Counted from the first letter of the stretch, positions 32,658 to 43,100 are shown. The stretch: DNA of 49,672 bases from Bacteroidales bacterium (GCA_016281015.1 JAEEHS010000083.1:1-49672); one strand, 5' to 3'. The notes: a model not told the origin generated them from the letters alone. Numbers and translations are program-made.

Positions 32658-33900
32658 ACAGAATCATGAAGAGAATGCCGACGACGAGGGCATATGCGGC
32701 GAAAATGTACCAGGCATGGGCCCAGTTGGCCGGCGTATTGAAAACGTCGCAGGCCTCGACCACCGCACCGGCAGCGAGGGTGCCGATGGTGGCGCCGAAT
32801 CCGTTGGTCATCATCATGAACAGGCCCTGGGCCGAAGAGCGGATGTCCTTCTCGGCATTCTGCTCGACATACAGGGAACCGGAAATGTTGAAGAAGTCAA
32901 AGGCGACACCGTAGACGATGCAGCTGAGAACGAACAGGAGCACGCCGGGGAAGTCCGGACTGCCGAGGCCGAAGAAGCCGAAGCGGAAGACCCAGGCGAA
33001 CATGGCGATGAGCATCACTTTCTTGATGCCGAACTTCTTCATGCAGAAGGGGATCAGCAGGATGCAGAGGGTCTCGGAAATCTGGCTGATGGAGATCAAG
33101 GCGTTGGAATTCTTGACGGCGAAGGTGTCGGCCAGGGCCGGATCCGCGGCGACAGAACCGAGGAAGGTGTTCGCGTAGCCGTTGGTAATCTGCAGGGAGG
33201 CGCCTAGCAGCATCGAGAAGATGAAGAACACGGCGAACTGGTAGTCCTTGAAGAGGGTGAACGCCTTGAGGCCGAAGGCATCGGCGAGGCTCTGTCCCTG
33301 TCCTTTCTTGATCTCGCAGGCGGGCATCGTCAGGGCATAGCCGCAGAGGATGAGGGAGATGATGCCGGAGGAAATGAGCTGGGTCCAGGTATCCTGCATG
33401 GCGACGCCGTCGATCTTCAGGAAGTTCGTCAGGAGCATCGAGCAGATGAAACCGACGGTGCCGAACACCCGGATGGGCGGGAATTCCTTCACGGGGTCCA
33501 GGCCGGCCTTGCCGAGGGCGTTATAGGCGACGGCGTTCGAGATGGCGATGGTCGGCATGTAGAAGGCGACCGAGCAGCTGTACAGGACGAAGAGGGGAGC
33601 GAAGGCGATGGCGTCTCCTGCGCCCATGCAATACATTCCGGCGGCAATCATGAAGGCTCCGGCGAGCCCATGGCAGAGCGACAGGGTCTTCTGGGCCTGG
33701 ATGAAGCGGTCCGCGACGATGCCCATGAGGGTGGGCATGAAGATGGACACAATCCCTTGCATGGCAAAGAACCATTTGATTTGTGGGCCGAGGCCGGCGT
33801 TGCCCAGATAGCGGCCGAGGGAGGTCAGATAGGCACCCCAGGCAGCGTACTGGAGGAAGTTCATCACGATAAGCCGGATGGTAAGCTGTTTGTTTTTCAT
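32629..33900 (-). CDS. MFS permease, nucleoside:H+ symporter (NupG)-like
   Basis: The 423-aa protein has twelve hydrophobic segments. The N-terminal signature MNFLQYAAWGAYLTSLGRYL and the GIVADRFIQAQKTLSLCHGL loop resemble the NupG/XapB nucleoside symporter group; VFGTVGFICSMLL and RSSAQGLFMMMTNGFGATIG are further conserved parts. It probably takes up nucleosides across the inner membrane, but the substrate is not provable from sequence. It is divergent from tgt, so import of queuosine precursors would be an attractive but unsupported idea. There is no terminator before the convergent zinc-ribbon gene. Confidence 0.85.
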   Translation of the reverse strand: MKNKQLTIRLIVMNFLQYAAWGAYLTSLGRYLGNAGLGPQIKWFFAMQGIVSIFMPTLMGIVADRFIQAQKTLSLCHGLAGAFMIAAGMYCMGAGDAIAFAPLFVLYSCSVAFYMPTIAISNAVAYNALGKAGLDPVKEFPPIRVFGTVGFICSMLLTNFLKIDGVAMQDTWTQLISSGIISLILCGYALTMPACEIKKGQGQSLADAFGLKAFTLFKDYQFAVFFIFSMLLGASLQITNGYANTFLGSVAADPALADTFAVKNSNALISISQISETLCILLIPFCMKKFGIKKVMLIAMFAWVFRFGFFGLGSPDFPGVLLFVLSCIVYGVAFDFFNISGSLYVEQNAEKDIRSSAQGLFMMMTNGFGATIGTLAAGAVVEACDVFNTPANWAHAWYIFAAYALVVGILFMILFKDPQKQAR

Positions 33901-33935
33901 CTGATGGATGTTTTGGTTATTCTTGTCAAATCATA

Positions 33936-33963
33936 CAAATGTACGAAATTTTCCGTAACTTTG
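33936..33963. promoter_or_regulatory. Divergent -7 boxes of the MFS gene and tgt
   Basis: Minus TACATTTG (33943-33936) lies 35 bases before the MFS ATG at 33900. Plus TAACTTTG (33956-33963) lies 15 bases before the tgt ATG at 33979. The boxes are back to back, so the promoters overlap and may compete. The -33 boxes are poor. Confidence 0.5.
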
Positions 33964-33978
33964 TCCTCCATAGAGAAA

Positions 33979-35121
33979 ATGTTCAAGTTTACGCATATCG
34001 CTTCCGACCCGGCTTCGGCCGCCCGTGCGGGCGTCATGGAGACCGGCCATGGGCAGATTCATACCCCGATCTTCATGCCCGTGGGGACGGTCGGTTCGGT
34101 CAAAGGCGTGTGGCACAAGGACTTGGAAGCGGACGTGAAGGCGGAGATCATTCTCGGAAACACCTACCATCTGTATCTGCGTCCCGGACTGGATACACTC
34201 TTCAAGGCCGGCGGGCTTCACCGCTTCGAACATTGGGACAGGCCGATTCTCACCGACAGCGGCGGTTTCCAGATTTTCTCGCTTTCCCCGATCCGGAAAC
34301 TCACCGAGGAGGGCTGCCGTTTTGCCTCCCATATCGACGGGAGCCGGCATGTCTTCACCCCGGAGAACAATGTGGACACCCAGCGCATCATCGGGGCGGA
34401 CATCGTGATGGCCCTTGACGAGTGCTGTCCCGGCGACGCCGATTACCGCTATGCAGCCAAGTCGCTCAAACTCACCCAGGGCTGGCTGGAGCGTTTTGCC
34501 CGCCGTTTCGACGAGACGGAACCCCTCTACGGCTACGAGCAGGTGATGTTCCCGATCATCCAGGGCTGCGTGTATCCGGATTTGCGCGCCCGGGCAGTCG
34601 AGCATGCGCTCTTGCTGGACAATGACCACCGGGGCGGCTATGCCGTCGGAGGCCTCGCGGTGGGGGAGCCGACGGAAGTGATGTACGAGATGCTGGAGAA
34701 GACCTGCCCGCTGCTGCCCGCTGACAAGCCCCGCTACCTGATGGGCGTCGGAACGCCGGCCAACATCCTGGAAGGCATCGCCCGCGGCATCGACATGTTC
34801 GACTGCGTGATGCCGACCCGGAACGGGCGCAACGGCATGCTCTTTACCTGGAACGGAATCATGAACATGCGAAACAGCAAATGGACGCAGGATTTCACTG
34901 AGCTGGATCCGGAAGGCGCCTCCTTTGCTGACCATTATTATACGAAGGCCTATCTCCATCATCTTTTCATCGCCAAAGAAATGTTCGCGGCGATGATTGC
35001 CTCGGAGCACAACCTGGCCTTTTACCTGGACCTGGTCCGGACGGCGCGGGAGCACATCCTCGCAGGGGATTTCCTCTCCTGGAAGGACCGGACGGTCCCC
35101 AAACTGATGCAGCGGCTATGA
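33979..35121 (+). CDS. tgt: tRNA-guanine transglycosylase
   Basis: The 380-aa enzyme exchanges guanine 34 of GUN-anticodon tRNAs for preQ1 (or queuine). Motifs: FKFTHIASDPASAARAG, MPVGTVGSVKGV, the nucleophile region LTDSGGFQIFSLSPIRKLTEEG, DIVMALDECCP, GGYAVGGLAVGEP and the second aspartate in MFDCVMPTRNGRNGMLFTW. The zinc-binding C-terminal Cys cluster of bacterial Tgt is not evident (the tail has KWTQDFTELDPEGASF where CxCxxC is usual). The ATG at 33979 is chosen because the frame upstream crosses the promoter. It is the first of four genes (tgt, Lpt permease, dut, murF) joined by overlaps or tiny gaps. Confidence 0.93.
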   Translation: MFKFTHIASDPASAARAGVMETGHGQIHTPIFMPVGTVGSVKGVWHKDLEADVKAEIILGNTYHLYLRPGLDTLFKAGGLHRFEHWDRPILTDSGGFQIFSLSPIRKLTEEGCRFASHIDGSRHVFTPENNVDTQRIIGADIVMALDECCPGDADYRYAAKSLKLTQGWLERFARRFDETEPLYGYEQVMFPIIQGCVYPDLRARAVEHALLLDNDHRGGYAVGGLAVGEPTEVMYEMLEKTCPLLPADKPRYLMGVGTPANILEGIARGIDMFDCVMPTRNGRNGMLFTWNGIMNMRNSKWTQDFTELDPEGASFADHYYTKAYLHHLFIAKEMFAAMIASEHNLAFYLDLVRTAREHILAGDFLSWKDRTVPKLMQRL

Positions 35122-36206
35122 TGGGACTCAAACGCATGGACTGGTACATCATGAAGAAGTTCCTCTCGACCTTCTTTCTGTCGCTGCTGCTGATTATCGG
35201 CATTGTCATCATCTTCGACATCAGCGAGAAGATCGATGACTTTGTCCAGAAGGAAGCGCCCCTGAACGAGATCATCTTCGACTACTACGTCAACTTCGTG
35301 CCGTATTTCATGAATATGTATTCGCCCATATTCGTGTTCCTGACGGTGATTTTCTTTACCTCGAAGATGACGTCCGACTCGGAGATCATCGCCATCCTGT
35401 CCAACGGCATCAGTTACCACCGGATGATGGTCCCGTACATCCTGACGGCCGGGATCATCGCCCTCCTGTCGCTGGGACTCAGCCTCTGGGTCATTCCGAA
35501 AGCCAATGACACGCGGGTGGCCTTCGAGCAGAAGTACATCCCGCGCACGAAGGTCAAGAACGGCCGCGATATCCATTATAAATTGGAGAACAACAAGTTC
35601 GTCTACATGGAGTCGTTCAGCACCTGGAACAATACGGCCTACAATTTCACCCTGGAACAGATCACGGACGACCACATGGTCTCGAAACTCTCGGCGGAAT
35701 CGGCCCAGTGGGACAGCACCCGGGGCTGCTGGAAACTGAAGAACTATATCATCCGGGACTATGGGGAAGGCCTGCAGGACCATATCCGCAGCGGCCGCCA
35801 GCTGGATACGACCCTGTCGCTGACGGTGGACGATTTCTACCGCAACAAGTATACGATCGAGCGGCTGGACCTGGACGACCTGAATGCGCTGATCGACACG
35901 CAGCTCATGCGGGGTGACGCGAATGTCAAAGACGCCCAGTCGGAAAAGCACCGCCGCTTCTCGATGCCCTTCTCGGCCTTTATCCTGACGATCATCGGCG
36001 TCGCCCTGTCCACGAAGAAACGCCGGGGAGGCATCGGCGTCAATGTGGCGGCCGGCATCGCCCTCGGCTTCTCGTACATCCTCTTCATGCAGTTCAGCGA
36101 CATGTTCGTGATGACCGACACCCTGCCGCCGTCCATCGCCATCTGGCTGCCGAACATGCTGTATATCGTGATTGCCGGCATCCTGTATATCCTTGCACCG
36201 AAATAA
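35118..36206 (+). CDS. LptF/LptG-family permease
   Basis: The 362-aa protein has the YjgP/YjgQ layout: three hydrophobic segments in residues 12-120, a periplasmic beta domain (about residues 125-265), and three more segments at the C-terminus. The start [20 protein letters not shown] and the motif [25 protein letters not shown] are typical. These permeases work with LptB to pull lipopolysaccharide out of the inner membrane. F and G types are hard to separate here. It starts by ATGA overlap with tgt, and its stop overlaps the dut start by one base (TAATG). Confidence 0.92.
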   Translation: MMGLKRMDWYIMKKFLSTFFLSLLLIIGIVIIFDISEKIDDFVQKEAPLNEIIFDYYVNFVPYFMNMYSPIFVFLTVIFFTSKMTSDSEIIAILSNGISYHRMMVPYILTAGIIALLSLGLSLWVIPKANDTRVAFEQKYIPRTKVKNGRDIHYKLENNKFVYMESFSTWNNTAYNFTLEQITDDHMVSKLSAESAQWDSTRGCWKLKNYIIRDYGEGLQDHIRSGRQLDTTLSLTVDDFYRNKYTIERLDLDDLNALIDTQLMRGDANVKDAQSEKHRRFSMPFSAFILTIIGVALSTKKRRGGIGVNVAAGIALGFSYILFMQFSDMFVMTDTLPPSIAIWLPNMLYIVIAGILYILAPK

Positions 36207-36637
36207 TGAAAGTCAAAGTCATCAACCGCAGCGCCTTTGCGCTGCCTTCCTACGCGACGCCCCTCTCGGCGGGAATGGACCTGAAAGCGAACCTTACGGA
36301 GCCCATCGTACTGGAACCGCTTCAGCGGGCGCTGGTGCCGACGGGCTTGTTTCTCGGTATTCCCGAGGGCTACGAGGCCCAGGTTCGTCCCCGCAGCGGC
36401 CTGGCGGCCAAGCACGGCATCACGGTGCTGAACAGCCCCGGAACCATCGATGCGGACTACCGGGGCGAGGTGAAAGTGATTCTGGTCAACCTTTCGTCGG
36501 AATCCTTCGAAATCAAGCCCGGTGAGCGGATTGCCCAGCTGGTCGTCGCCCGCTGCGAGCAGGTCGCCTGGGAGGAAGTCCCCGAGCTGGATGAAACCCG
36601 GCGGGGCGAGGGAGGATTTGGTTCTACAGGTAAATAA
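36206..36637 (+). CDS. dut: dUTP diphosphatase
   Basis: The 143-aa trimeric dUTPase hydrolyses dUTP to dUMP, keeping uracil out of DNA and supplying dTMP synthesis. All five motifs are present in order: [44 protein letters not shown] and the glycine-rich arm [10 protein letters not shown]. The length is normal. It sits between a lipopolysaccharide permease and murF, a housekeeping arrangement joined by translational coupling. Confidence 0.97.
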   Translation: MKVKVINRSAFALPSYATPLSAGMDLKANLTEPIVLEPLQRALVPTGLFLGIPEGYEAQVRPRSGLAAKHGITVLNSPGTIDADYRGEVKVILVNLSSESFEIKPGERIAQLVVARCEQVAWEEVPELDETRRGEGGFGSTGK

Positions 36638-36642
36638 AGATT

Positions 36643-37929
36643 ATGGAAATCAGTCAGTTATACGAGATTTTCCGCGCGAGTACCGGCGTGAATACCGACA
36701 GCCGGACGATTCAGGCGGGACAGTTGTTCTTTGCTCTGAAAGGGGAGAATTTCGACGGAAACGCATACGCCGCGAAGGCGCTGGAGGCCGGTGCGTCTTA
36801 TGCTGTCGTCAGCGAAGACTGCCCCGGGGACGAGCCCCGCTTCATCCGGGTTCCGGACACCCTGCGCTGTCTGAAGGAACTCGCCGCCTGCCACCGCAGC
36901 GAGCTGCACATCCCTGTCATCGGCCTGACCGGCACGAACGGCAAGACCACGACCAAGGAACTCATCCGGGAGGTTCTTTCGACCCATTTCCGCGTCAGCG
37001 CGACGCGCGGGAACCTGAACAACGACATCGGTGTGCCGCTGACGGTCCTTTCCATCACGCCGGAAGATGAAATTGCGGTGGTGGAGATGGGCGCGAACCA
37101 TCCGGATGACATCTCCGCCCTGACCTGGGTTTCGCAGCCGGACTATGGCCTGATTACCAACGTCGGCAAGGCCCATCTGCTGGGCTTCGGCAGTTTCGAG
37201 GGTGTCAAAAAGGCCAAAGGACAGCTCTACGACTGGCTTTCGGCCCATGACGGGCAGGCCTTCTTGAACGTTGACGACGCCGATCTTTTCGAGATGGCGT
37301 CCGCCCGCCCGCTGTCCATCATTCCTTACGGTGTAGAAGGGGAGGGTGCCGTGATTCTGCCGGCTTCGGCCGAAAAGCCCTTCCTCCGGATGGAAATCGG
37401 CGGGGAAGTGCTGGAGACCCAGCTTGTCGGCGCCTACAACGCGGCCAACGTCATGGCGGCCGTCACCGTGGGCCGGCAGTTCGGCGTTCCGCTCCGGGAC
37501 GCTCTCGCCGCCATAGCCGCCTACACTCCCTCGATGAACCGTTCCCAGATGCGCCGGACCGGGCGCAATACCCTCATTGAGGATGCCTACAATGCCAATC
37601 CGTCGTCCATGGCGGTGGCGCTGGAGAATCTCCGGCGGATGGAAGGGAAAAAGGCCGCCCTCCTCGGCGAGATGCGTGAGCTCGGCACCGAATCCCTTGC
37701 CGAACATGTCCGCGTGGTGGAAACGCTCAAATCCATGGACCTGGAAAAGGTCTGCCTTGTCGGGGACGAATTCCGAAAAGCATTGGAACAGAGCTCGATA
37801 AAGGCAGAGTGTTTTGCCGATTCCGACGCCTTGGCCGCCTGGCTGCAGGACCATCCCATCACGGGCTGCATGGTCCTTGTCAAAGGGTCCCGCGGCACGC
37901 GGATGGAAAAGACTATAGCTTCGCTTTGA
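36643..37929 (+). CDS. murF: UDP-MurNAc-tripeptide:D-Ala-D-Ala ligase
   Basis: The 428-aa enzyme adds D-Ala-D-Ala to the muropeptide precursor in the cytoplasm. Domains: N-terminal substrate-binding (GVNTDSRTIQAGQLFFALKG), central ATPase with the P-loop GLTGTNGKTTTKEL and EMGANHPDDI, and the C-terminal Rossmann-like domain (DAYNANPSSM, AALLGEMRELG). Length is normal for Bacteroidota. It starts 5 bases after dut, and its last 17 bases overlap the convergent PAP2 gene; no terminator is visible. Confidence 0.96.
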   Translation: MEISQLYEIFRASTGVNTDSRTIQAGQLFFALKGENFDGNAYAAKALEAGASYAVVSEDCPGDEPRFIRVPDTLRCLKELAACHRSELHIPVIGLTGTNGKTTTKELIREVLSTHFRVSATRGNLNNDIGVPLTVLSITPEDEIAVVEMGANHPDDISALTWVSQPDYGLITNVGKAHLLGFGSFEGVKKAKGQLYDWLSAHDGQAFLNVDDADLFEMASARPLSIIPYGVEGEGAVILPASAEKPFLRMEIGGEVLETQLVGAYNAANVMAAVTVGRQFGVPLRDALAAIAAYTPSMNRSQMRRTGRNTLIEDAYNANPSSMAVALENLRRMEGKKAALLGEMRELGTESLAEHVRVVETLKSMDLEKVCLVGDEFRKALEQSSIKAECFADSDALAAWLQDHPITGCMVLVKGSRGTRMEKTIASL

Positions 37930-38500
37930 CGACGATCCAGCGGGCCGTGGCGCCGATGAGCGCACCGACCGCCAGTCCGAAGAGCGATCCCGCCAGTACA
38001 TCTCCGAAGAAATGGGCCGCGACCATCATCCGGCTCACGGCGACGAGTGTCGCCCAAGTGAAAACAAGCCCTGCGTAGAGGCCGTGAGAGCGGCTTTTGT
38101 CAAGATTCAGGGCCATCGTGGACACGACGGCGAAGGAGAAGACATTGCTCGCGTGGCTGGAGAAGAATCCATAGAAAGAATAGCGGGGGAGCGGCCAGTG
38201 AAGACCGTTTTCCAGCATCCATGTCGTATAGCAGGGACGCAGGCGCCGGACTACGCTGTCCCGGACGGCGTGGGAGACCTGGTCCGCCACGACGACCGTC
38301 AGAATCATGGCCAGGATCATGACCAGACCCCGTTTCCATCCGAGCCGCCAGATCAGCACGCCCATCACGGCCCCGTAGGCCGGGAACCAGATCTTGGTGT
38401 CTGACAGGAAAAACCACAGATTGTCCGTCGCGGGAGTGTGGAAACTGTTGATCCAGAGGGTAATCTGCTGGTCCAGCTGAATGAGGTCTCCGAGGTTCAT
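37913..38500 (-). CDS. PAP2-family membrane phosphatase
   Basis: The 195-aa integral membrane protein has about five hydrophobic segments. The phosphatase motifs are a modified first motif (RRLRPCY), [12 protein letters not shown] in place of PSGH, and [16 protein letters not shown] as the third motif with the catalytic His and Asp. It probably hydrolyses a lipid phosphate such as undecaprenyl diphosphate or phosphatidate. The expected Lys of motif 1 (K-x6-RP) is not in place (an Asp occupies that position), so the catalytic pocket is a variant. It is coupled to obg by an ATGA overlap. Confidence 0.88.
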   Translation of the reverse strand: MNLGDLIQLDQQITLWINSFHTPATDNLWFFLSDTKIWFPAYGAVMGVLIWRLGWKRGLVMILAMILTVVVADQVSHAVRDSVVRRLRPCYTTWMLENGLHWPLPRYSFYGFFSSHASNVFSFAVVSTMALNLDKSRSHGLYAGLVFTWATLVAVSRMMVAAHFFGDVLAGSLFGLAVGALIGATARWIVVKAKL

Positions 38501-39489
38501 CGGTTCAGGGCTTTCCAGAGTTCTTCCTTCAGTTCATTCAGGCCGGTCTGGGCCACGGACGAAATGAAGACGCAGGGGATATCCGGCGGAAGTTTCTTCT
38601 CGATTTTCGCCTGCTGCTTGCTGTCGATGAGGTCGGTTTTCGTCACGGCGAGGACGCGGTCCTTGACCAGCAGCTCCGGATTGTACTCCTGGAGCTCTTT
38701 CAGCAGGATTTCGTAGGCCTTCCGGACATCTTTCTCCTCAGCCGAGACCATGAAAAGCAGGACGCTGTTCCGCTCGATGTGCCGGAGGAAACGGATGCCG
38801 ATGCCTTTTCCGTCATGGGCGCCCTCGATGATGCCCGGGATGTCGGCCATCACGAAGGAGCGGTCGTCGTAGTACCGCACGATGCCGAGATTCGGCTCCA
38901 GCGTGGTGAAGGCGTAGTTGGCGATTTTCGGCTTGGCGGAGGTGATGGCGGCGAGCAGCGTCGATTTCCCCGCGTTCGGGAAGCCCACGAGTCCGACGTC
39001 CGCAAGGACCTTCAATTCCAGGATGAACCAGCCTTCGATCCCTTCTTCCCCCGGCTGGGCATAGCGCGGCGTCTGGTTCGTGGCCGACTTGAAATGGTCG
39101 TTGCCCCAGCCCCCGCGTCCTCCCTGGCAGAGAATGTACTCCTGGCCCGGCTCGAGCATCTCGGTGATGACCTCTTCGGTCTCCGCATCCTTCACCGTCA
39201 CCCCCTGGGGCACCTCCAGGACGATGTCCGCCCCGTTCTTGCCCCGTTTCAGCGCCTCACCCCCCGGCGAACCCGCTTCCGCCCGCACCACCTTCCGGTA
39301 GCGCAGGTGGATCAGCGTCCACAGCTGCGGATTGACCCGCAGGATCACGTGGCCGCCCCGGCCCCCGTCACCTCCGTCAGGCCCCCCTTTGGGGACATAT
39401 TTCGCCCGGTGCAGATGGGCCGAGCCGGCCCCTCCGTGCCCGCTCGCGCAGAAGATCCGTACGTGATCGATGAAGTTACTTTCCGCCAT
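38497..39489 (-). CDS. obgE: GTPase Obg
   Basis: The 330-aa protein has the glycine-rich Obg fold (about residues 1-158: [37 protein letters not shown]) and a G domain with [30 protein letters not shown] and NTK-type TKTDLIDS. The C-terminal OCT domain of Gram-positive Obg is absent, as usual in this phylum. It acts in 50S ribosome assembly and stress response. The ATG at 39489 gives the canonical [10 protein letters not shown] start; a TTG extension is rejected. A -7 box lies at 39509-39516. Confidence 0.96.
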   Translation of the reverse strand: MAESNFIDHVRIFCASGHGGAGSAHLHRAKYVPKGGPDGGDGGRGGHVILRVNPQLWTLIHLRYRKVVRAEAGSPGGEALKRGKNGADIVLEVPQGVTVKDAETEEVITEMLEPGQEYILCQGGRGGWGNDHFKSATNQTPRYAQPGEEGIEGWFILELKVLADVGLVGFPNAGKSTLLAAITSAKPKIANYAFTTLEPNLGIVRYYDDRSFVMADIPGIIEGAHDGKGIGIRFLRHIERNSVLLFMVSAEEKDVRKAYEILLKELQEYNPELLVKDRVLAVTKTDLIDSKQQAKIEKKLPPDIPCVFISSVAQTGLNELKEELWKALNR

Positions 39490-39508
39490 GGCTGTTGCTT
39501 TCAAATGA

Positions 39509-39516
39509 CAAAGTTA
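39509..39516 (-). promoter_or_regulatory. -7 box of obg
   Basis: Minus strand TAACTTTG, 19 bases before the obg ATG. A TTTTG lies upstream with a spacer of about 17, shorter than the usual 19-20. Confidence 0.5.
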
Positions 39517-39545
39517 ACGATTTCTTTTGATACCAAAAGGCTATT

Positions 39546-39782
39546 CTATGCGATTCTCTCAGCCTCTTTTCTCTCAAACATTTCAGTAAGTCCAACTCGG
39601 ACCCGTTCAATGACGTCATCCACTGTAATTGCGCGGGAGAGATCATCCTTAGGTGCATTGTTTTGCCCTATGAGTACGAACGATTCATTTCGACCACGCT
39701 GGATAACTACCCGTTCTGTTCGTGCTAGATCCAGATACTTTTTTAGATTGTTGCGGAGTTCCGCTGAACTGATAACGACCAT
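39546..39782 (-). CDS. Orphan Phd/YefM-family antitoxin
   Basis: The 78-aa protein starts VVISSAELRNNLKKYLDLA, the typical N-terminal DNA-binding half of Phd/YefM antitoxins, then ERVVIQRGRNESFVLIGQ and an acidic helical tail. No toxin gene follows: downstream is only the obg promoter region, and upstream on this strand is empty. It may be a solitary antitoxin, a regulator, or the survivor of a lost pair. The ATG at 39782 matches the family start; a longer frame would run through promoter and operator. Confidence 0.85.
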   Translation of the reverse strand: MVVISSAELRNNLKKYLDLARTERVVIQRGRNESFVLIGQNNAPKDDLSRAITVDDVIERVRVGLTEMFERKEAERIA

Positions 39783-39790
39783 AACGATAA

Positions 39791-39837
39791 GTACATTATA
39801 ATGTACAAATATATGAAATAAAAACATAACAACCAAA
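39791..39837 (-). promoter_or_regulatory. Promoter and palindromic operator of the Phd/YefM gene
   Basis: On the minus strand TTTG (39837-39834), 20 bases, TATATTTG (39813-39806): perfect consensus. GTACATTATAATGTAC (39791-39806) is an exact 16-bp palindrome just inside the transcript start, and the minus strand there reads TGTACA, the core known from E. coli YefM operators. Autorepression is inferred. Confidence 0.8.
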
Positions 39838-39873
39838 AGTTAATAAAATACTGGAAAACTTTCCGGTTTTTCC

Positions 39874-39904
39874 TTGCTTATGATGGGAGTTTTTGCTAAT
39901 TTTG
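39874..39904 (+). promoter_or_regulatory. Promoter of the secreted-protein operon
   Basis: TTG (39874-39876), 20 bases, TAATTTTG (39897-39904). It would start a transcript near 39911, leaving about 120 bases of leader before the first ATG at 40034. Confidence 0.65.
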
Positions 39905-39956
39905 TGGCTTGAAAACTCGGGTTAGTTGTTATTTATTGAAAACATAAGTACGTTTT

Positions 39957-39992
39957 CGCTCCCTTATGGTCCGGCTAAGACCACTTGGAGCG
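39957..39992 (+). promoter_or_regulatory. Two-tier stem-loop in the long leader
   Basis: Outer stem CGCTCC/GGAGCG (39957-39962, 39987-39992) and inner stem TGGTC/GACCA (39967-39971, 39979-39983) with loop CGGCTAA are separated by a small internal loop. Possible attenuator, RNA switch or stability element; no known riboswitch class is recognised. Confidence 0.45.
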
Positions 39993-40033
39993 ATGTTGTG
40001 GTTGATGTTTAACTAATTAAATTATATCTACTT

Positions 40034-40177
40034 ATGAACAAAAAGAAACTGATTTATGAGGCCCCTGAGGCCGAAATCCTCGTGGTACGATTCGAGGAGA
40101 ACATTTTGAGCGGCCCCGATAGCGCAAACAACGGCTACAATGGGAGTGGGAATGACCTCGGAGATTTGGATGACTAA
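40034..40177 (+). CDS. 47-aa small protein, possible secreted-cluster precursor peptide
   Basis: It starts MNKKKLIYEAPEAEILVVRF, continues EENILSG, and ends in a Gly/Asn/Asp-rich tail (NNGYNGSGNDLGDLDD). Short proteins of this form (basic start, then Y-x-x-P-x-x-E, then FEENILSG-like, then a low-complexity tail) are frequent upstream of Bacteroidales surface-protein genes but have no established function. It is the first gene after the promoter at 39874-39904, and the large lipoprotein starts 15 bases after its stop. GC content is higher than in the gene behind it. It could be a leader-type peptide, a modified peptide precursor, or a regulatory peptide. Confidence 0.6.
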   Translation: MNKKKLIYEAPEAEILVVRFEENILSGPDSANNGYNGSGNDLGDLDD

Positions 40178-40192
40178 TATGTTTCTGCGGTT

Positions 40193-43100
40193 ATGAAAAA
40201 GTTATTCTATTCTATTGCTGTCATAGCAGTTGCTATTGCAACGAGCGTTTCTTGTAACAAGAACGAGACTGATGTTGCTTTAAACGACAATGAAGTTAAA
40301 GAAGTAGTCCTTTCTTTTACCTCTCAGAAACCCGATCTGATGAGCGAGGAGGGCACAAAAACTGCTTGGAATTCTGGAGCACAGACTATTTACTGGAGTT
40401 CTTCGGATAAAATTCGAATCGCGATCAAAGTCGGTGACAATTGGCAAAATGCCAGCGGCAATGCTACATCTGACAAGGGACCGAAGCTCTATGTCTCCAA
40501 CCAGGCCGGTAGTGATGCTGAGATAGTCAATTTCAAAGTATCCACATCATTCGTCACGGAAGCCACAGGCAACTATGCTTTCTATGGTATCTATCCTGAT
40601 TCCTGTACATCCACAGATGCCAACTATGAGCACATGCCGTCAATAAACGTTACAATTCCTTCTGAACAGACTCCGCTGGCAGGTACTTTCGATCCTTCGG
40701 CAGATATCATGATTGCAGAATCCGCTGAGACATATACTGCTATCCCTTCAGACAAGACTGTATCTCTCAATTGGACAAGGCTTGTAGCACATGGTGATAT
40801 CACCCTTAAGAAACTCCCTACCTTTGAAGATGGTGAAGTTATTCGTTCCATCACTCTCACTGCGCAGGATGGAGCAGATTTAACTGGCCCTCATTTCATG
40901 GATCTTACGACAGGTGCTTTCTCGCTTCAAAATAACGCATCAGCCGTTAATTCGGTAACAATCAAAGCTTCTGGTGAGAATCTTGCCAAGAATGCATCCG
41001 GCAATATTGAGTTTTGGTTTGCCTCTCTTCCTTTTACCGCCACGTCGCTTAAGGCAGAAATCAAGACTAATAAGTATATCTATTCTAAGCAGTATGATGG
41101 CATAAGCAAGGAGTTTAAGGTCAATACCCGCAATATCCTCGGAATCAGCATGTCCAACTGTTCTCAGACAGATGCGCCTGCCGAGCAACTGATTGAAAAC
41201 GGTACGTATGTTATTTCTACGAAATATGGTGATTCTGACCTCATGATGGTGGCCAATACCGGATCTGGTAATTATCAGAATTATGCAGAGCTCTCAACAA
41301 CAGTTGATAATGGTAAGATAGTTGTCGATCCCAACGCCGCATGGGTTTTAACATATAACTCGTCAGAAGCGTGCTACTATATCGCAAATGCGGATACTGA
41401 GACAAAATTGTCAGGTTCTAGCGGGAGTACAAATTTAACTCTAACAGCTAATGGCTCTCAGTTCTTCATCGAGGAGGTGAGTGGTGGGTATCATATTAAA
41501 ACATCTGGTAGTGAGCCTAGATGGATTGGATATAACCACAATAACGGAGCCGGTCGATTTGCCCTGTATAAAGATGATTCCCAACAGCCTGGTGTTGTTT
41601 CGATTACTCCCGCTAAGATAAATGCCACGCCGGTTCTTTCCATTAGCGATATTACTCTTCCTAATGGCGCTGCCATTACTTCTCCTGTAGCAATCACTCC
41701 TTCAACTAAGAAGTATATCAGCACAATTACTGTTAATGGCATTTACTCAGAGGCCGAATGCACCAATGAAGTCAATAATCCTTGGCTCACTGTAACTGCT
41801 GCAAATGATCAGCTTTCATATACTGCTCTTGCAAATGAAACTGGTGCTGAACGTACTTTGTACGTTAGCGTAAAGGGTGCTAATGATGATGGCGATGAAA
41901 CTGCTGATATTGTGTTCTCTGTTACTCAACCTAAGCAGGTAAATTATAGCAATCAATGGGTACTGGTTACCAGTGAATCCGATCTTTCAGAAGGCGATAA
42001 GATTGTTATCGTTAACACGGATGTGACTCTTGCAATGAGTACGACACAGAATAATAATAACAGAGGTTCGGTTTCAGTTGATAAAGATTCTGAGGATGAC
42101 AGTATACTTGTACTAAATGATAGTGATAATACACAGCAGTTGACCCTTGGTAAGAGCAATAATCATTGGACTCTATATACTGGAGCCGGTTATCTTTACG
42201 CAGCATCTAGTAGTAGTAATCTCTTAAAGACTCAGACAACAAATAATGCTAATGGGGAATGGACAATAGCCATTAATGCTTCCTATCAAGCAACTATAAC
42301 CGCTCAAGGGACCAATACTCACAATGTCATCAAGAATAATGGAAGTCTCTTCTCGTGCTATACAGGTGGTCAGACTGCGGTAAAGGTTTACAAGTGGATT
42401 GAAGACACAACATCTCCTAAGGTTACTTTGGTTAAGACAGAGATTAATAATGTCGCTGCGGCAGGTGCTTCCAGCGTAGACGAAACAGGCGTATATACTC
42501 TTGCCAACGCCTCAGATGCAAATCTTACTGTAACGAGCGATGGCACTATAGTGACTGCTGCAAGCGCCGCTAACGGTACTGTCACATATTCTGTAGCTGC
42601 CAATACTGGTGCTGCACGCCAAGGCTGGGTTAAGATTGAAGTTGATGGTGGCAACAATGTTACTATTAATGTAAACCAGCTTGGGGCCGCGTACAATCTC
42701 ACAATTGACACTCCTGCAAATGGTTCAATTGAAGCAACAGTTGGCGGAAGCGCGGCAGGTAGTATTGTTGGCGCTGGTGAAACCGTAACCATCTCTGCTA
42801 CTCCCGATAGCGGATATAAACTCAGCGCATGGGATGTCTATAAGACTGGTGATGCATCAACAAAGGTAGAAGTAACATATGGTTCATTTGTCATGCCGGC
42901 ATACAATGTAACAGTTTCTGCTACATTTGTAGAGGGTGGTGATGGTTCATTGCAGAATCCTTTCACTGTTGCAGAAGCGATTGCCGCTTATCAGGAGAAT
43001 AGCTCGATTGGCAACAAGTATGTTAAGGGCATTATCTGTCAGGAAGGTACAGGAAAGTATTGCTTTATGTCAGATGACGGTACGACAGATACTAAGTTTG

